DNA of 64,000 nt from Zonotrichia leucophrys gambelii (Eukaryota > Chordata > Aves > Passeriformes > Passerellidae): the NCBI RefSeq assembly GCF_028769735.1, contig NC_088171.1, forward strand, positions 66,357,216 to 66,421,215, written 5' to 3'. The notes under the pieces are model-generated. The model saw nothing but the letters and a program-made list of their open reading frames with translations, did no database searches and was not told the DNA's origin. Position numbers and translations under genes: made by a program. Positions 11,836 through 23,700 of the stretch are shown one piece after another. How positions within the stretch are numbered: the first letter of the stretch is position 1; every line of letters begins with the position of its first letter.

Positions 11836-14800
11836 GTAAATAACAAAGTCAATTGCATAAAGAAAAATAAAACTCTTTTGAGTCTGCATGTGGGGAGGAG
11901 AGAGGGTAATCCATCCCCTTGAACTCAGAAGTCAAAGGGATGATGATTTTAATGCAATTCTGTAAGGTCTTTTTCTCCAAATGTTTTTGTTTTGTGTCAT
12001 GTTTATGTGGTTTTAACTGTAACTTAAGTGGCGTGCTTTCTCTAGATTGCTTCACTGCATGTTGAATTCCACACTTAAAAAAGAAGGCTGGAAATATCAT
12101 TGCTTATGTGTTCAAATCTAGAAATGGAAATCCTTTTGTAGGATTTCCTACAAAAGGCAATTAGTCTGATGCATGGGTCATGTTACACTGTTTCAGGTTA
12201 TCTATACAAGAATTTACGCTAACAGACGAGTAAGAAAGTGTTTTCTGTGGCTCTCTTAGAAAATACAAATTGATGCTCCATCTACAGTAAAAACAATTAA
12301 GTATATGAGATTTCTTCACCTCAAGCGAACAGTCATTTCTTTACCTCAAAGAGAAACTTTGATTTCACTCATTTTTAAGGCATTTAAGGCATTACTTAAA
12401 ACCTGGTTGATTCATGAGACCTTTACCATCTTAGCCTTTACACAAGGCCCATGTCTGCTGCTCTCCTCTGGTTCATCCCAGGAGAAGTGATGTTTGCACG
12501 AGCCCAGCTCAGACCCATCCTTGTATTTCTTGCCTATCCACCCTCTCCTTTTTCAGCAGTTGTCTTTCTTGCAAAATTATTTTGTATCCTTTGTGTCTGT
12601 ATGAGGCTTCCTGTTGTATTTCAGCAGTACACGGGCCTACTTTGTCAGAGAGACAGAGCAGGCCGTTGCCTACGGCACTGGAGCTCCAGGAGCTGCAACT
12701 TGTTTTATGACTATTTAGTTTATAAGCAACTTTGTTCTGGAGGAAGCAAATGTTTTCATTTGCCTACGGTTGCAAAATCTCTTGAACTGGCAATGGTCAT
12801 ATCAGTAACATCTTTGAAACCCATTTTATCTCATTTAAATGCAAGAAGAAAAAAGTGCAGCCATCACAACTAAATTCACGCAGATAGTTTAAGCAAAAAC
12901 CTTTAACTTATTAGCATTATCTCAATTGTTCTACGTTAATGTCAATTCTGGGACAAGAAAATGCATCAGCATGTGTGTCTCACTCTCCATGTGCACGTCA
13001 GAGTCCCCCTGTGCAGGCGTGAGCGCAGCAAATGGGGGACGCACTGCAGGCCCCTGCTGTCGTGTGTCTCAAGCTGTGGCTCGGTGCTTTTATTTCTTAA
13101 AAGGGCCATGATGGGTATCAGAGCTAGTCCTGTGGGTGAAGCTGCACACGGTTCTAGCTGAATTTATTACTTATCTTTGCTTGGGTGAAGCAATTCCAGA
13201 AAAAGAGATTTTCCTGGGGACGTGAAGCTTGTGCAGTTTCCACCTCTGTGCATATATCAGGGTGTATTTATTTCTGCCTGTGTTTTTCCCTCCCAGTATT
13301 TGAACCAGTTGGTCACTTCCAACCCTTTTTTTTTTTAACAGGGAGCAAGTCTCACAGGTATGACTTCCCTACCAGTTTTATGGAAGTGGGCAGTTGAGCA
13401 GAGCAGACAAGCATTATTAATACCTCCACCGAAAGAAAAGCTAATATAGAGTTTGACCCTTATTAGCATCAGAAAAGCCATAGAAAACCAGGATTCATTT
13501 GGTTCCACTCTTATAGAACTGCTGCATTTCTTCATTTGGCCACTGAGCTGAAAAATCACGTAGTCATACATTCCTAATTAATAGATGATCCCCAAAGGAA
13601 AGGAAAGAAGATGGCTCAGAATTTATATAATTGTATATTTAAAGCATTTTGTGGCTGAATAACCTGTTGGTCACTCTTGTGGTATGTGTTATTTCATATT
13701 ATAAGGCAACTTTAAAGGCAACATTGGTGGTTTGTTTTTAAAGATATAGAATACATATTTTTACCTTGCATTTTTGTCAATATGCAGTTGTGATTCATGA
13801 ACAATTTAAGTGATGATATATGAATGCCATAAAAAGTAATTTCTATTATATTGTTCTTTGGCAAGAACCAAAAAATTGAAGTGCCAAGTTTTACAGAATT
13901 TTAGTTGTCTGACCCTGGTGCATGAACCTTCAGCACTGAATGTTTTTAGATACAATTTGTCCATTAATCCATGGTTTTCTAGACCAGGAAGCCAAAATTA
14001 TTTTTCCATATGGAGTTTGTTGAAGCTTTATCAAACCCATCCTGAGGTGTACTCTGCTACTGAATGTACCCTTTAAATTATCATCTCAGTATATAAACTG
14101 CAGCTATCTGGATGGACAAATGCAGATAGCAGCAAGTAAATGAAGGAACAAGCAGTCAAGCTAATACTGGAGAGATTGTTTTAATTACAGTCCAGCGTCT
14201 GCAAATACAGCCTGTGCTGAAGTGATTTAAGCTACAAGGAAAGCATGACTCTCAGAGTTATGTACATCCAAAGCAATGAAAATTTTGATGCCCATGCTAA
14301 CAACTTCAAGCAGGAAGTTTTTAATTAGTTTAGCAATTCATTAATGAATTTTCAGCCATTTTATACTCTGTGAACAAAGTAGTAGAATTTTTGACTCTGA
14401 CTACTTTTGTAGAGTGAGGATTTGGTTGCTTTTCTTTTGGTCAAGTATTGCTCTGGAGCAGGACCTCAGTCCTCCAACCCATGATCAGTTCAAGCAAGGA
14501 CCAACCTGATGCTGACCAAGTTTGAGAAGTTTCTTTGCAAAGACACTGCAGAAGGAGCAGATCAGCTGAACTAACCCTGTTCTCTCCTTGTTTCCAATGC
14601 AGAAAAATTAGCAACTGTGCTTAAATGAGCATATGTATCTTTTAATCAAATATTTCTCAAATCTAAATTGTAATTTATCACATTATTTTTCAGAGTTGCT
14701 TCCCATTAAAAGGCTTTGAAAATGCTCGTTTCTTTTGCTCTTTTTTGACAAAATTTATGCTGAGTCCAGTGTCTTCCACCAAAATTGAGTAAACTTGATA

Positions 14801-15462
14801 TGATTCCTCACAAAAATAAGAAACACAAAAAAGAAAAAGTATATTTTGATGAATTGCTTCATGTTTATCTTTCTGAACCAAATAGTTTTACTCCCTTTTT
14901 GACTCTAGCTCTATCCTGAATCTACTGACTTCCCAGGATGTAAACTTGCAGTGCTCCTGTGAAAGCAGTAAAGCAGCTGATTTATACCAGCTGAGCATAT
15001 GGCCTGTTGTGTACAGCACAGCGTCAAGGGGAACAAGAGATGCTCCATCTTCTGCTTTTGGCAATGTTTCTTTTTCCTGTGCTTCCTGGGTTTTCTCTCT
15101 CCTAGCCAAACCCTTAATGTTACAGTAAATTTAAATGTAAATATTGTTTTGTTTTTGCAGTTAATAGTTGTAGGTCAAATCACTTTTCATTAGGTTTGTA
15201 AAGTGCTACATGAAGGGATGTGTACCCTAAGGTAATGGTTTGAGTTGTTTATATCTACTGTACATTTCCCCCAACATGATTTTGAATTGTATCCTGTTGT
15301 AATTAAATAGAAAACCCACCCTACTTCCTGTGTGTTGGTGGCACTGAGGTGATTTAAGTACTCGGGAGGCTTAACAATTAAAGTCATTAAACAATAAGCA
15401 GTGAGCAAAACTGGAAATGTTAATAGCCTTAGTTTTATCTTTCCTTTTCTGGTCTTCATTAG
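11836..15462. other. Intron with a near-perfect 26-bp palindrome
   Basis: This is non-coding apart from a weak exon-like fragment at 14603, where good acceptor TTTCCAATGCAG is followed in the correct phase by EKLATVLK and then TGA, with no donor before the stop. A modestly G+C-richer patch around 12,450-13,160 has no recognised content. Confidence 0.5.
12132..12157. repeat. Perfect 12-bp inverted repeat with 2-bp spacer
   Basis: CCTTTTGTAGGA, then TT, then TCCTACAAAAGG. All twelve positions of the arms pair. The sequence can form a cruciform or a very short hairpin. No known transposon end or protein site was recognised. Confidence 0.8.
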
Positions 15463-15509
15463 AGAATGAAAGACTTCAAAGGAGGCTGAGGGAAAAAAAA
15501 ACTCTCTTT
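15463..15509 (+). pseudogene. OFCC1: Candidate OFCC1 coiled-coil exon running into TAA
   Basis: After a pyrimidine-rich acceptor (CTGGTCTTCATTAG), in the phase left by the exon ending at 11835, the frame reads ENERLQRRLREKK then TLF and TAA at 15510-15512. The first thirteen residues look like a direct coiled-coil continuation of ...NKMLDFQ. No credible donor occurs before the stop, and a run of nine A (15493-15501) lies within the frame. A slip in that run, an alternative last exon, or chance could each explain it. Confidence 0.45.
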
Positions 15510-15512
15510 TAA

Positions 15513-16069
15513 CTGCTTTCATGTTGTAGGATGGACAAAGAGAAGCAAATAACTAGATATGGCAATTTCTTTAAGAGATAGGCACAGAGAACTATAAAAG
15601 CTTACACACAGAAATATGAAGCAAGATAGATAGATGTGAGCAATCTGATATCTGTTATTTTTAAATGATCCTAATGTGGAGACATGAACAAAAATAGTTG
15701 TTATTACTTATGATCCAAACTAGTATTAGTACTACAGCAGACATCGATGAGAGGATCTAAATTTTTTTTAACATAGCATGATCAATTAAACTGAAAAAAG
15801 ACCAAGTTTCTCTTTAAGGCTGATTATGAATGAGATTTTTATTTATGTGGTGCATGTACCCTTTTATTCTGCATATGTTACTGTAGTGAAATCGGGGGAG
15901 TGTTGTGGGTGAGAGGAGAACTGGACCCAGTTAATTAGACAGGAGCTGCACGCATACACCTAGGGAAAGGAATCCAATCGTTTGTGATGAGTTGAAAGGA
16001 AGATGAAATGCTTGATGAGGCTTCACCTAAAACTCCCATTCAATTGCAGTTATTACTCCTCTTCCACAG
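15513..16069. other. Non-coding interval
   Basis: This is ordinary A+T-rich intronic sequence. It ends in the pyrimidine tract and CTCTTCCACAG acceptor of the next exon. Nothing else was recognised. Confidence 0.6.
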
Positions 16070-16118
16070 GAAGGAATGCTAAAGTTGTTCCAAATCCCAA
16101 TCCCTCTAAGATTAACAG
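16070..16118 (+). CDS. OFCC1: OFCC1 short exon (EGMLKLFQIPIPLRLT)
   Basis: Strong signals bound 49 nt: acceptor TTATTACTCCTCTTCCACAG and donor AACAG/GTGAGC. In the frame that joins correctly to the 16381 exon it reads EGMLKLFQIPIPLRLT and leaves one base (G). An alternative frame (RNAKVVPNPNPSKIN) is also open but would not join in phase. It needs an incoming phase-0 exon, which is not identified. Confidence 0.7.
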
Positions 16119-16380
16119 GTGAGCAAAGTGCCAGTGGAAATGTAGATCATGCCTTTTAAAAACTACGTAAGGAACAAGCTGCACATACTAATTTGTACCT
16201 GAATTTAGATGTTGCACTTGAGGACACTTTTTCTGGCACTGGCACTTGGCACCTGTCAGTTGTCTTACTGATGCTGTTCATACTTTAAGTGTTGGTGGGC
16301 CAAACATGCTAACTGAGAGGGTAGTAACCAGTGAATGAGCTCCCATTTGCTGAGAGATAGTCTGCCACTTTTGTTTCCAG

Positions 16381-16553
16381 CAGCCCGTGTCGTCAGTGAA
16401 GATTTTCCGGACGCTGTAACGCCTGTCAGCTCCAGTAAGGCATGTGACCTTCACAGGGAGCTTGAAGATGAAGAGATTCCTTCATATATTGAACAGTTTG
16501 AGAGAGATGTTCAGAATGACATAATTCTGCTTGGCAGCTTTTCACTGGAACAG
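16381..16553 (+). CDS. OFCC1: OFCC1 acidic exon (ELEDEEIPSYIEQFERDV)
   Basis: The frame reads ARVVSEDFPDAVTPVSSSKA, then CDLHRELEDEEIPSYIEQF and ERDVQNDIILLGSFSLEQ, ending on a codon boundary at CAG/GTCAGA. The first part is Ser- and Pro-containing and probably disordered; the second is an acidic segment likely to be helical. The acceptor is a tandem CAGCAG (16378-16383), so use of the second AG would start the exon at 16384 and remove one alanine without changing frame. The open frame continues about 15 codons into the intron, so the exact 3' border depends on the donor. Confidence 0.85.
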
Positions 16554-18298
16554 GTCAGAGTTAAGAACTATAAGACAATTTTATCACTTGCTTCATAACA
16601 TGATGCTGGCTTGTTAACCTTGTACACCCCAATTCTATTTCTCTGCCTGGTGATACTTATATTGAAAGAGGAAAGGATAACCATTGTCATTGGCATGCTT
16701 TATGTGACTGGCACTTTGCTAAGCTAACAGCAGGACCTTTATCTTTGTCTCCATTTCAATATGAATAAAAATAGATTGCCTTCATGGCTTCTTTCCTAAA
16801 TAGTGGAAGATCTCTGACTGCTATGTAGTAATATTGCAATTGAGTTTCAATCAAGAGACTAAGTCTAGGACATCTCTCTCTGCCACATTTAACAGAGGCT
16901 TATTCATCAGTGAGCAAGTTCGGATTGGAGCCCGGGGAGGATTTATGAAGCAATGTTCATTGTACGGAGGATAAGATTATTTCCCCATTATAAATCTGTT
17001 ATGTTTGTCAGGGTGGCAGATCTTTCTAAGCTTTTTCTTTTTGTCATTCATGGCATGAAGAGACAGGTTCTGGTTCATGTTGACAAAGGCACAAGTTTGC
17101 AGGGCTGAAATGATACTTGTGGGCACCTAATGACCATTTGTCCCTTTGAAAAATTTCATACTAAGACTAGAGGACAGGAAGAGAGATTAATTGATGAATC
17201 TATCATTTTTAATTAGCAACATGAGAACAGCGCACTGGCTCTGATGGGCTTAAAATAGGCTATCCAGTGACTGATGGTGATCTAAGCTTTCTTTTATTTT
17301 CAGGGGAAGTTTTTAGATTTTTTTTTTCCCACTGCAGGACTAAACCTTATCATTGCCTTCTGCATGATGGTGAGGGACACAATTCTCTTCCTTACTGCTT
17401 TCCTCTAAATCCTGTAGCTATATTTCATTCCTTGTGACTTTTTTATAGCTGTATGCATCATGCATGGAAGGTGGTACGGGTAATACTGTTCAGAGAATGT
17501 GAAATGGAAAGGAACTGTGAGGGAAAAGGACTCAGATGGTACTAAGAGCCTCATCTGCCTCAAGGGACTGATGGAGAATGAACCTAGGAATAGGTGAACA
17601 GAAAGTGCTGCACCTTTCCAGAAGATTATAATGTGTTGAGAATTGGCACTTTAACTATGTTTGGGGTATTCAGATGCCCCCAAAGCTTCATGGGACCTAA
17701 AGGAACACAAGAGATGTGTCAAAATTTTGTTTACCCTCCTCTGAACATGGTCACATGGCTGATCATCTTACTTGGAATCTTTTTGGAGGTGTTCAGCAGA
17801 GTTTGTTTCCTAGAAACAATCTATGTGGTCACCCCAAAACTATATTCTGCTTTTTAACTGACAACTACATGTGTAAATTTAATACAATATGATACAATAG
17901 TGCTTTTCTTCCTTATATTAGCCCAAAAGAAAGGGAATCCTCATTTAGTGGTATTGATCGAGCTGGTCTACCATGAGTTTTCAGAGAGGGACTCATTCTT
18001 TACTTTGCAACAAAGAGGTCTTGATTCCCTGTGTTTTATGTCCATTCCTCACACATCTCTAACTTCAGTATTTCATGCCCTGCTAGGGAATTTAGTCCCA
18101 CTGACACAGTATTAGCTGTCACATCTGCATTCTGCAATACAGAGAGTAAGAAGAGGATCCCTGTAAAATCTGTATTGTCTTCTTGATCAGTGATCTGCTC
18201 ATCCACCCCTTCCTTAAAAGACTACAGAAATGTTCAAACAGTCCCTTTGAACAGAAAATAGAAGAGCTGACATTGGAAGTAGATGCTGCAAACATCAT

Positions 18299-19412
18299 GT
18301 CATTGTATTGGGTTTACAAATTTTGGTGTGGTGGAGGTGGCTATAGGGGTGGCTTCTATGAGAAGCTTCCAGAGGCTTCCGCCATGTCTAGCAGCTCCAT
18401 TCCCTGGTGGCTTCAAGATCAAACACTGCCGAAGGCTGAGCCAATTAGAAATGGTAACACTTCTGTGATAACGTATTTAAATAGACTAAAAAAGCAGGCA
18501 AACTATTGCACAGCTGTAATTGTAGCCAGAGAAGAGCAGAGTGAGAATATGCGAGAGGAGCCGCCCTGCGGACACCAGGCAAGGTCAGTGGAGAAGGAGG
18601 GGGAGGAGGTGGTGGAACAGAGGTTCCCCTGCAGCCCATGGTGCAGACCATGGTGAAGTGGCTGCGCCCCTGAAGACCGGGAGGACCATGGGGACGCAGG
18701 GATCCACCTGCAGCCCAGGGAGGAGCCCACACCAGAGCAGGTGGATGCTTGAGAGGAGACTGTGATCCTGTGGGAGGCCCATGCTGGGACATGGTCCTGC
18801 TGGGACCTGCAGACCTGTGGAGAGGAACCTGTGCTGGAGCAGGTATCCTGGTAGGACTGGTGATCATGGTGGGGACTCACACTGGAGCAGCTTGTCCTTG
18901 AAGGAACGCGTTGTGTGAAAGTGTGACCCTGGAGCAGTTTGTGGAGAACTGTTGCCATGGGATGGACTCATGCTGAAGAAATTCATGGAGAACTGTGTCC
19001 CATGGGAGGGACCCCCAGCTGGAGCAGGGAAAGGACTCCTCTTCCTAAGCAGTGGCAGGAATAATCTGTTCTGCTTGATGGTCTGACAGTAGCCCCCATT
19101 CCCAGTTTCCCTGGGCTGGAGTGGGGGGAAGTAGAGCTGGGTAGGAGGGAGGGCTGGAAGGAAGGTGTTTTTAAGGCCTTAATTTTTTTCTCATTATTCT
19201 GCCCTGATTTTGTTAGCAATAAATTCAATTAGCATTTCTAATTCTATCCTGTTTTGCCAGTGAAGATTTTTAGCGAGCAATCTCTCCCAACCCTTATCGC
19301 AACCCATTAACCCTTCATTACATTTTCACTCCCTTGTCCTTCTGCAGAGAGGAGTGACAGAGGGCTTTGGTGGGTACCTGGCATCCAGCCACGGTCAACC
19401 CACTACAGTCAT
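18299..19412 (+). mobile_element. Solo LTR of an avian endogenous retrovirus with 5-bp target duplication
   Basis: The element runs from TGTATTGGGTTTACAAATTT at 18304 to ...CAACCCACTACA at 19407 (1,104 bp), beginning TG and ending CA. It is flanked by a perfect duplication GTCAT (18299-18303 and 19408-19412). A CCAAT box (18441-18445), a TATA-like GTATTTAAATA (18473-18483) and AATAAA (19218-19223) stand in the expected order, so the LTR is sense to the + strand. The middle is a G+C-rich stretch with recurring CTGGAGCAG-type units. No internal retroviral genes are present, so this is a solo LTR left by LTR-LTR recombination. A 5-bp duplication fits an ERV-L-like family; the exact family is not assigned. 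Confidence 0.9.
18441..18483 (+). promoter_or_regulatory. LTR promoter motifs (CCAAT and TATA-like)
   Basis: CCAAT at 18441-18445 is followed about 30 bases later by GTATTTAAATA at 18473-18483. Both lie in the 5' third of the LTR, where the U3 promoter is expected, and both read in the gene's own direction. Transcriptional activity is unknown. Confidence 0.55.
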
Positions 19413-21693
19413 ATTGTATTCCAAGACCTCTAGCAATAATGTGAGCATGCTAATTCTTGTTTAATTGATCTTATTTGTTCTTTAATGGACCTCTTTACTC
19501 TTTGATCCATGGGTATACCCCTGCAGCATTGCAGTGTTGATGCTTTTCCACAACAGCTACAGGTTCATTGTTAGACTGCTGCCATGGCCCTCAGAATCTG
19601 TTGCTGCTGACTTTGGGATTCTTCCAGCTTTTGTTCCTTGAACGTATGTTTATTGGTTTGTAAAAGTCTTTAATTTTGTGCATGGCATTTATTTCTTATT
19701 CAGTAGAAAGACCCTTCCCTTCTCTCTGCAGGTTTAGTGAGTAGCAGATGTACTTTAGCCAGCATAATTTATGATTAGTTAATTTAATCTGCCATAATGA
19801 CATAAAGTGAGCCTGAAACAAGCTTCTATCAATTTTGCCATTAGAGGTAGCATAATATTTTCAAATGTCTACAAAACTGAGTAATTAACCCTTGGGCTGG
19901 ATAAAGGAGTCTAACAGACATCTCCCTCACATTCCTTTGTTTTGACAAAATGCAAAAAAACCTATGGGAGCCCAAGGGTTAAAAATACCAGAGGAGATTT
20001 TACAGTATGTGAGACTGGTTTTATAAGTGAGGTTCAGAAACACACTTGAGTTGCTGCTGTTTCTTTTTAAGCTGCCAAAAATTCTCTCCAATGAGGCACC
20101 TGATTTACTCTGGAGCATTGCTGAAAGTGTTGGCATGAAAAGGATAGCTATATATCAACTATCTATCCCTTAGTTTGTTGTTTTTCTCTGCTTTGTAGCA
20201 TTACAAAAAATGGGTGACTTTTTTTTTAAACAGCAGCCCTGTGCGCGAGATGACCATGATTCAAAGCTTTTGAAAGGGCAGATGCATTTCTCAAAATAAT
20301 ATTTTTTGGAAAAAGGGTTCATGTTAGATTTTAGCTCTGGAACTTTAGGCTGTGTTGTTTCTTGCTTCATGTTCTGTTTTGTAAATGCAGAAAAAAGAGC
20401 TGAGTTTGGCAAGAAATGCATAAAGGGAGATCTGATAGATTCTTGCAAAGAAAGCATTAAGCAGATGTCAATGTTCTGTTAACAAATACATTAAAGAATA
20501 TTAAATTTGGAAAGCAGTGCTGTTTTGTGTGACCTGCCATGTAGACACAAGGATTTCAAAGGCCCCAATGACATTTGCTTTCAATAAAGAAAAATAAACT
20601 CTGTTGCAAGAAAATCAAAACTTGAGACTGTGTTGTGGTAGAAACTGAGGAGGTACAACCAAGGCTGGATATTCAGAGCACCACAGAAAACGATTTGTCA
20701 TGAGACAATGCAGGGGCACATGCTTAGGGGTGGAAATTGATCTTACAGGGCAGGGAAATATGCAAGGAAATACCTGAAATAATGCTGACTTACCCTGTTT
20801 GCTTAAAAATGTGGTGCTCTCAAAACACTGCTGAAGTTGGAGCAAACAGTGATGATTGGAGTGAGATTGCACTTGATGAGCTTTTGGCAACATAATCTTG
20901 CTATACACTAATTAAAATTCCATGGAAAAGTACTACTAACTCTAGAATTTTTAGCTGTTTCTGAACTGAGATAATGGAAGTGACTACTCAGTGTTATGTA
21001 GGTTCTCTCAGAAAAAAATTAATAATGGGGTGACTGAAAGGATCAGTACTGCCTCACAAACCAAGAACATCTTTGCTGTTTGCCCACCTTCCTCCTGCAA
21101 CTCAGCCAGTATTCTTTACCAGGGGCAATTTGTTCACAGCCTCCATCTCTCTTTACCAGTTTCATCTGCTACATTTACCCCTCTGTGCAGGGCATAGAAC
21201 CTTGCAGGACTTGATCATCATCACTATATAATCAGTTTTGATCCATGACCTCCCTGTGAATTACTCAAGAGCCTCCAAATGTAAAGTGCAAGTTTTGCTC
21301 TTTGGTATCTGCAGCTGAGTTATAGTAGTAAGAAAGGAGCTATTTGTTGCAGGTGGATAGTAATAAAATGTTGTCTTTCATCAGAAGATTTACCTTTTGG
21401 TTAAACAAAGGTTAATGCCTCAGGGTATTAGGTCTAATACTCTTACAGGGTCATTATCGTCACTGCCCTGACTCCTTGCCAAGTCACAGAGATCAATTTA
21501 TATGATGATGGAGAGATCAGTTTTCCTTTCATTACAGTGGATAGAACATGGGTAAAATTTGGTACTATGTAAGATCGTAAATTTACTCTCCAATCGTGAA
21601 TTTAACCAATGGGATCAGACCTCAATTGGATAAACATCAGATAAAACACCAATGCACATTTTCTTGCATGTTCTACCCCTTTGGATAATACTG

Positions 21694-21755
21694 TCATAGA
21701 GTCATCTCACAGAATGGTTTGGGTTGGAAGGGACCTGAAAGGTTTTTACATCCTG
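21694..21755 (-). mobile_element. CR1 LINE 3' fragment, antisense
   Basis: TCATAGAGTCATCTCACAGA then ATGGTTTGGGTTGGAAGGGACCT (split across this description) is the reverse complement of the CR1 3' terminus. Similarity fades after about 60 bases, so it is a short, old fragment. Confidence 0.8.
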
Positions 21756-23621
21756 ATGGTACCCACAGACCTTCCCTCATGACAGCTTTAGCTTACTAAG
21801 CATTGTACAGTCCATTCTGAGTATAACCCTTGTGGGAATATACTCATCTAAGAGCAATGCAGAGTTGAAGGTGACTTTTTATCAGCAGAAACTTACTTTT
21901 TGTCATTTACCAGGACTTTAAATGAGGGTCTTGTGTAAATTAGTTGGGGTGGGGATTTTTTCCTTGTTTGTTTTCTTTCTTTTTTCTTTTTTTTTTTCTG
22001 TCCTGAGAATTACAGGTCAAGAATACAAAAGCTGAAAATGTTTAATTCTCACTCTATCTTAAAAGTAGGTGACTTCATTTTAGGCAAGCTACCAATATGC
22101 TACATGCATTATTTGCCTGTTAAAGCATTATTTCTAAAGTCAGTGTAATGGTTTCCATTTCATTTGCGTGATATAGTAGGAATTATGGCTATCTTCTTTA
22201 GCACATAATTTTCTTTTGAAATCCATCATTTGGCTGAGCTCATTGAATTCATTATAGGTAGCCTGTTCTTGCACTTGTGAAACAAATTATCACAGAAGTC
22301 TGTGTTTGGGGACAAAATACAAAAGGTGAACTTCCTGATGGTTGGGATATTGGGCTTCTGCCCTTTGGACTTCTGATTTCCTGCTCAGTGATAGCCTGTG
22401 GCCCTCAGATGTGTGTCAGCGCCTGGGCAGACCCATAGTCTGATGTAGAAGCCATACATGTAGCACGGGGACTTCTCCACCCTGTAGGTCAGCAATCCGA
22501 GATTTCTAAATATCTCCATTCTATTAGGCTTGTTCCTGTGTCCTCAGTTGGAAGCCTGGGAACCTTCCAAATTTCTGAGGTTTCTACCTTATTGCTTCTG
22601 GGCACTTAGATAATTTTTTGTTTTAAAGGAGCTGGGGTGGGGGATTGAAGAGGGAGCATGGAAATTAACATAAGCATAAACAAAATCATGGAAAAGATGT
22701 TCTATGTGTTTGTAAATAGTCTGTTGCTGTGTTGTCACAATACCCCCAATATAGCTATAGCTCCTCTTTTAAATTGTGGCACTTTTTTGATTGCTTTGTC
22801 CAGGAATTATATGAGTTTCATTTAAAGTAAATATTAAGAGTTTTATTTAAGTAAATATTTAAATGGAAGTAATGAAAATCTTCCATATTTCCTATGTTTT
22901 TCACTAAAAATAAATTCATTTAGTTTTTACTGTGTTCTTTCACACTTTAAGATCAGAAGGGCAATTAAAGAACTGAAGTAATTCTTGATATTCTATTGAG
23001 CTGGAACAATGATTCCTACAGCTGCTGTAAATGATGATACTGCATTTGCTGCTGCTTAAGGTAATCTGACTGGTCAACTCTCTGGCTCATTATCCCACTA
23101 TAAACTCCAGTAAGGAAGTCCATTTCTATGGTTCAATAAACAGAGGCAATTGGAAAGATTCTTCAAAGAGAATTAGTGATTGCCAAATCCTGATGAAGTT
23201 TAAGAGACTTCATCAAGCACTGACCACCTGTTAAAAGAAGCAAAACTCAGATGAGGATTGTAAGGAAAGCATTAGCATTACTGATGAATAGAGGCACAAA
23301 CCTGCAAAAAAAAAAGTACAATAAAACCAAAATTTTAATTGCTCATGTATTCTCCAGAATTTTTTTTTCCCCAGGGTTGTTTTATTTGTATTTTTAATAC
23401 ATTTGGAGCCAAACTGTAGTCACGGATGTAGCTAAATCTACCTTCAGTTAGTTATTGTGACAGGGGTGCATACTCCTTAGCAGCATTAATAGACTGCATA
23501 GATTTTGAGCTGCAGATAAAGGAATTGCTCTATATGGTGGAAAGTTTTACTTCTGTAGTCTTAAAGTAGAGCTGAATTTGTTGAGTGGAATCTGTGCTGT
23601 GTGGCACATCTGACCTTTACT

Positions 23622-23700
23622 TCATAGAACAGATTAATTCAAGTGGAGACGAGCCAGACCTCTGGAGCCTGTCTAGTCCAACCTCCTGTTCTTGAGGTGC
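23622..23700 (-). mobile_element. Degenerate CR1 LINE 3' fragment, antisense
   Basis: TCATAGAACAGATTAATTCA at the start, then ACCTCTGGAG and GTCTAGTCCAACCTCCTG, follow the antisense CR1 tail pattern with several substitutions and a small insertion. It is more diverged than the copy at 21694. Confidence 0.7.

Noticed and set aside
14603..14628. EKLATVLK after a good acceptor in the correct phase
   Set aside because: TGA follows after eight codons with no donor; too short to call, though an alternative last exon cannot be excluded.
18445..18958. Several overlapping open frames of 60-157 codons on both strands
   Set aside because: All lie in the G+C-rich middle of the solo LTR, which is non-coding; few stop codons occur there because of base composition.
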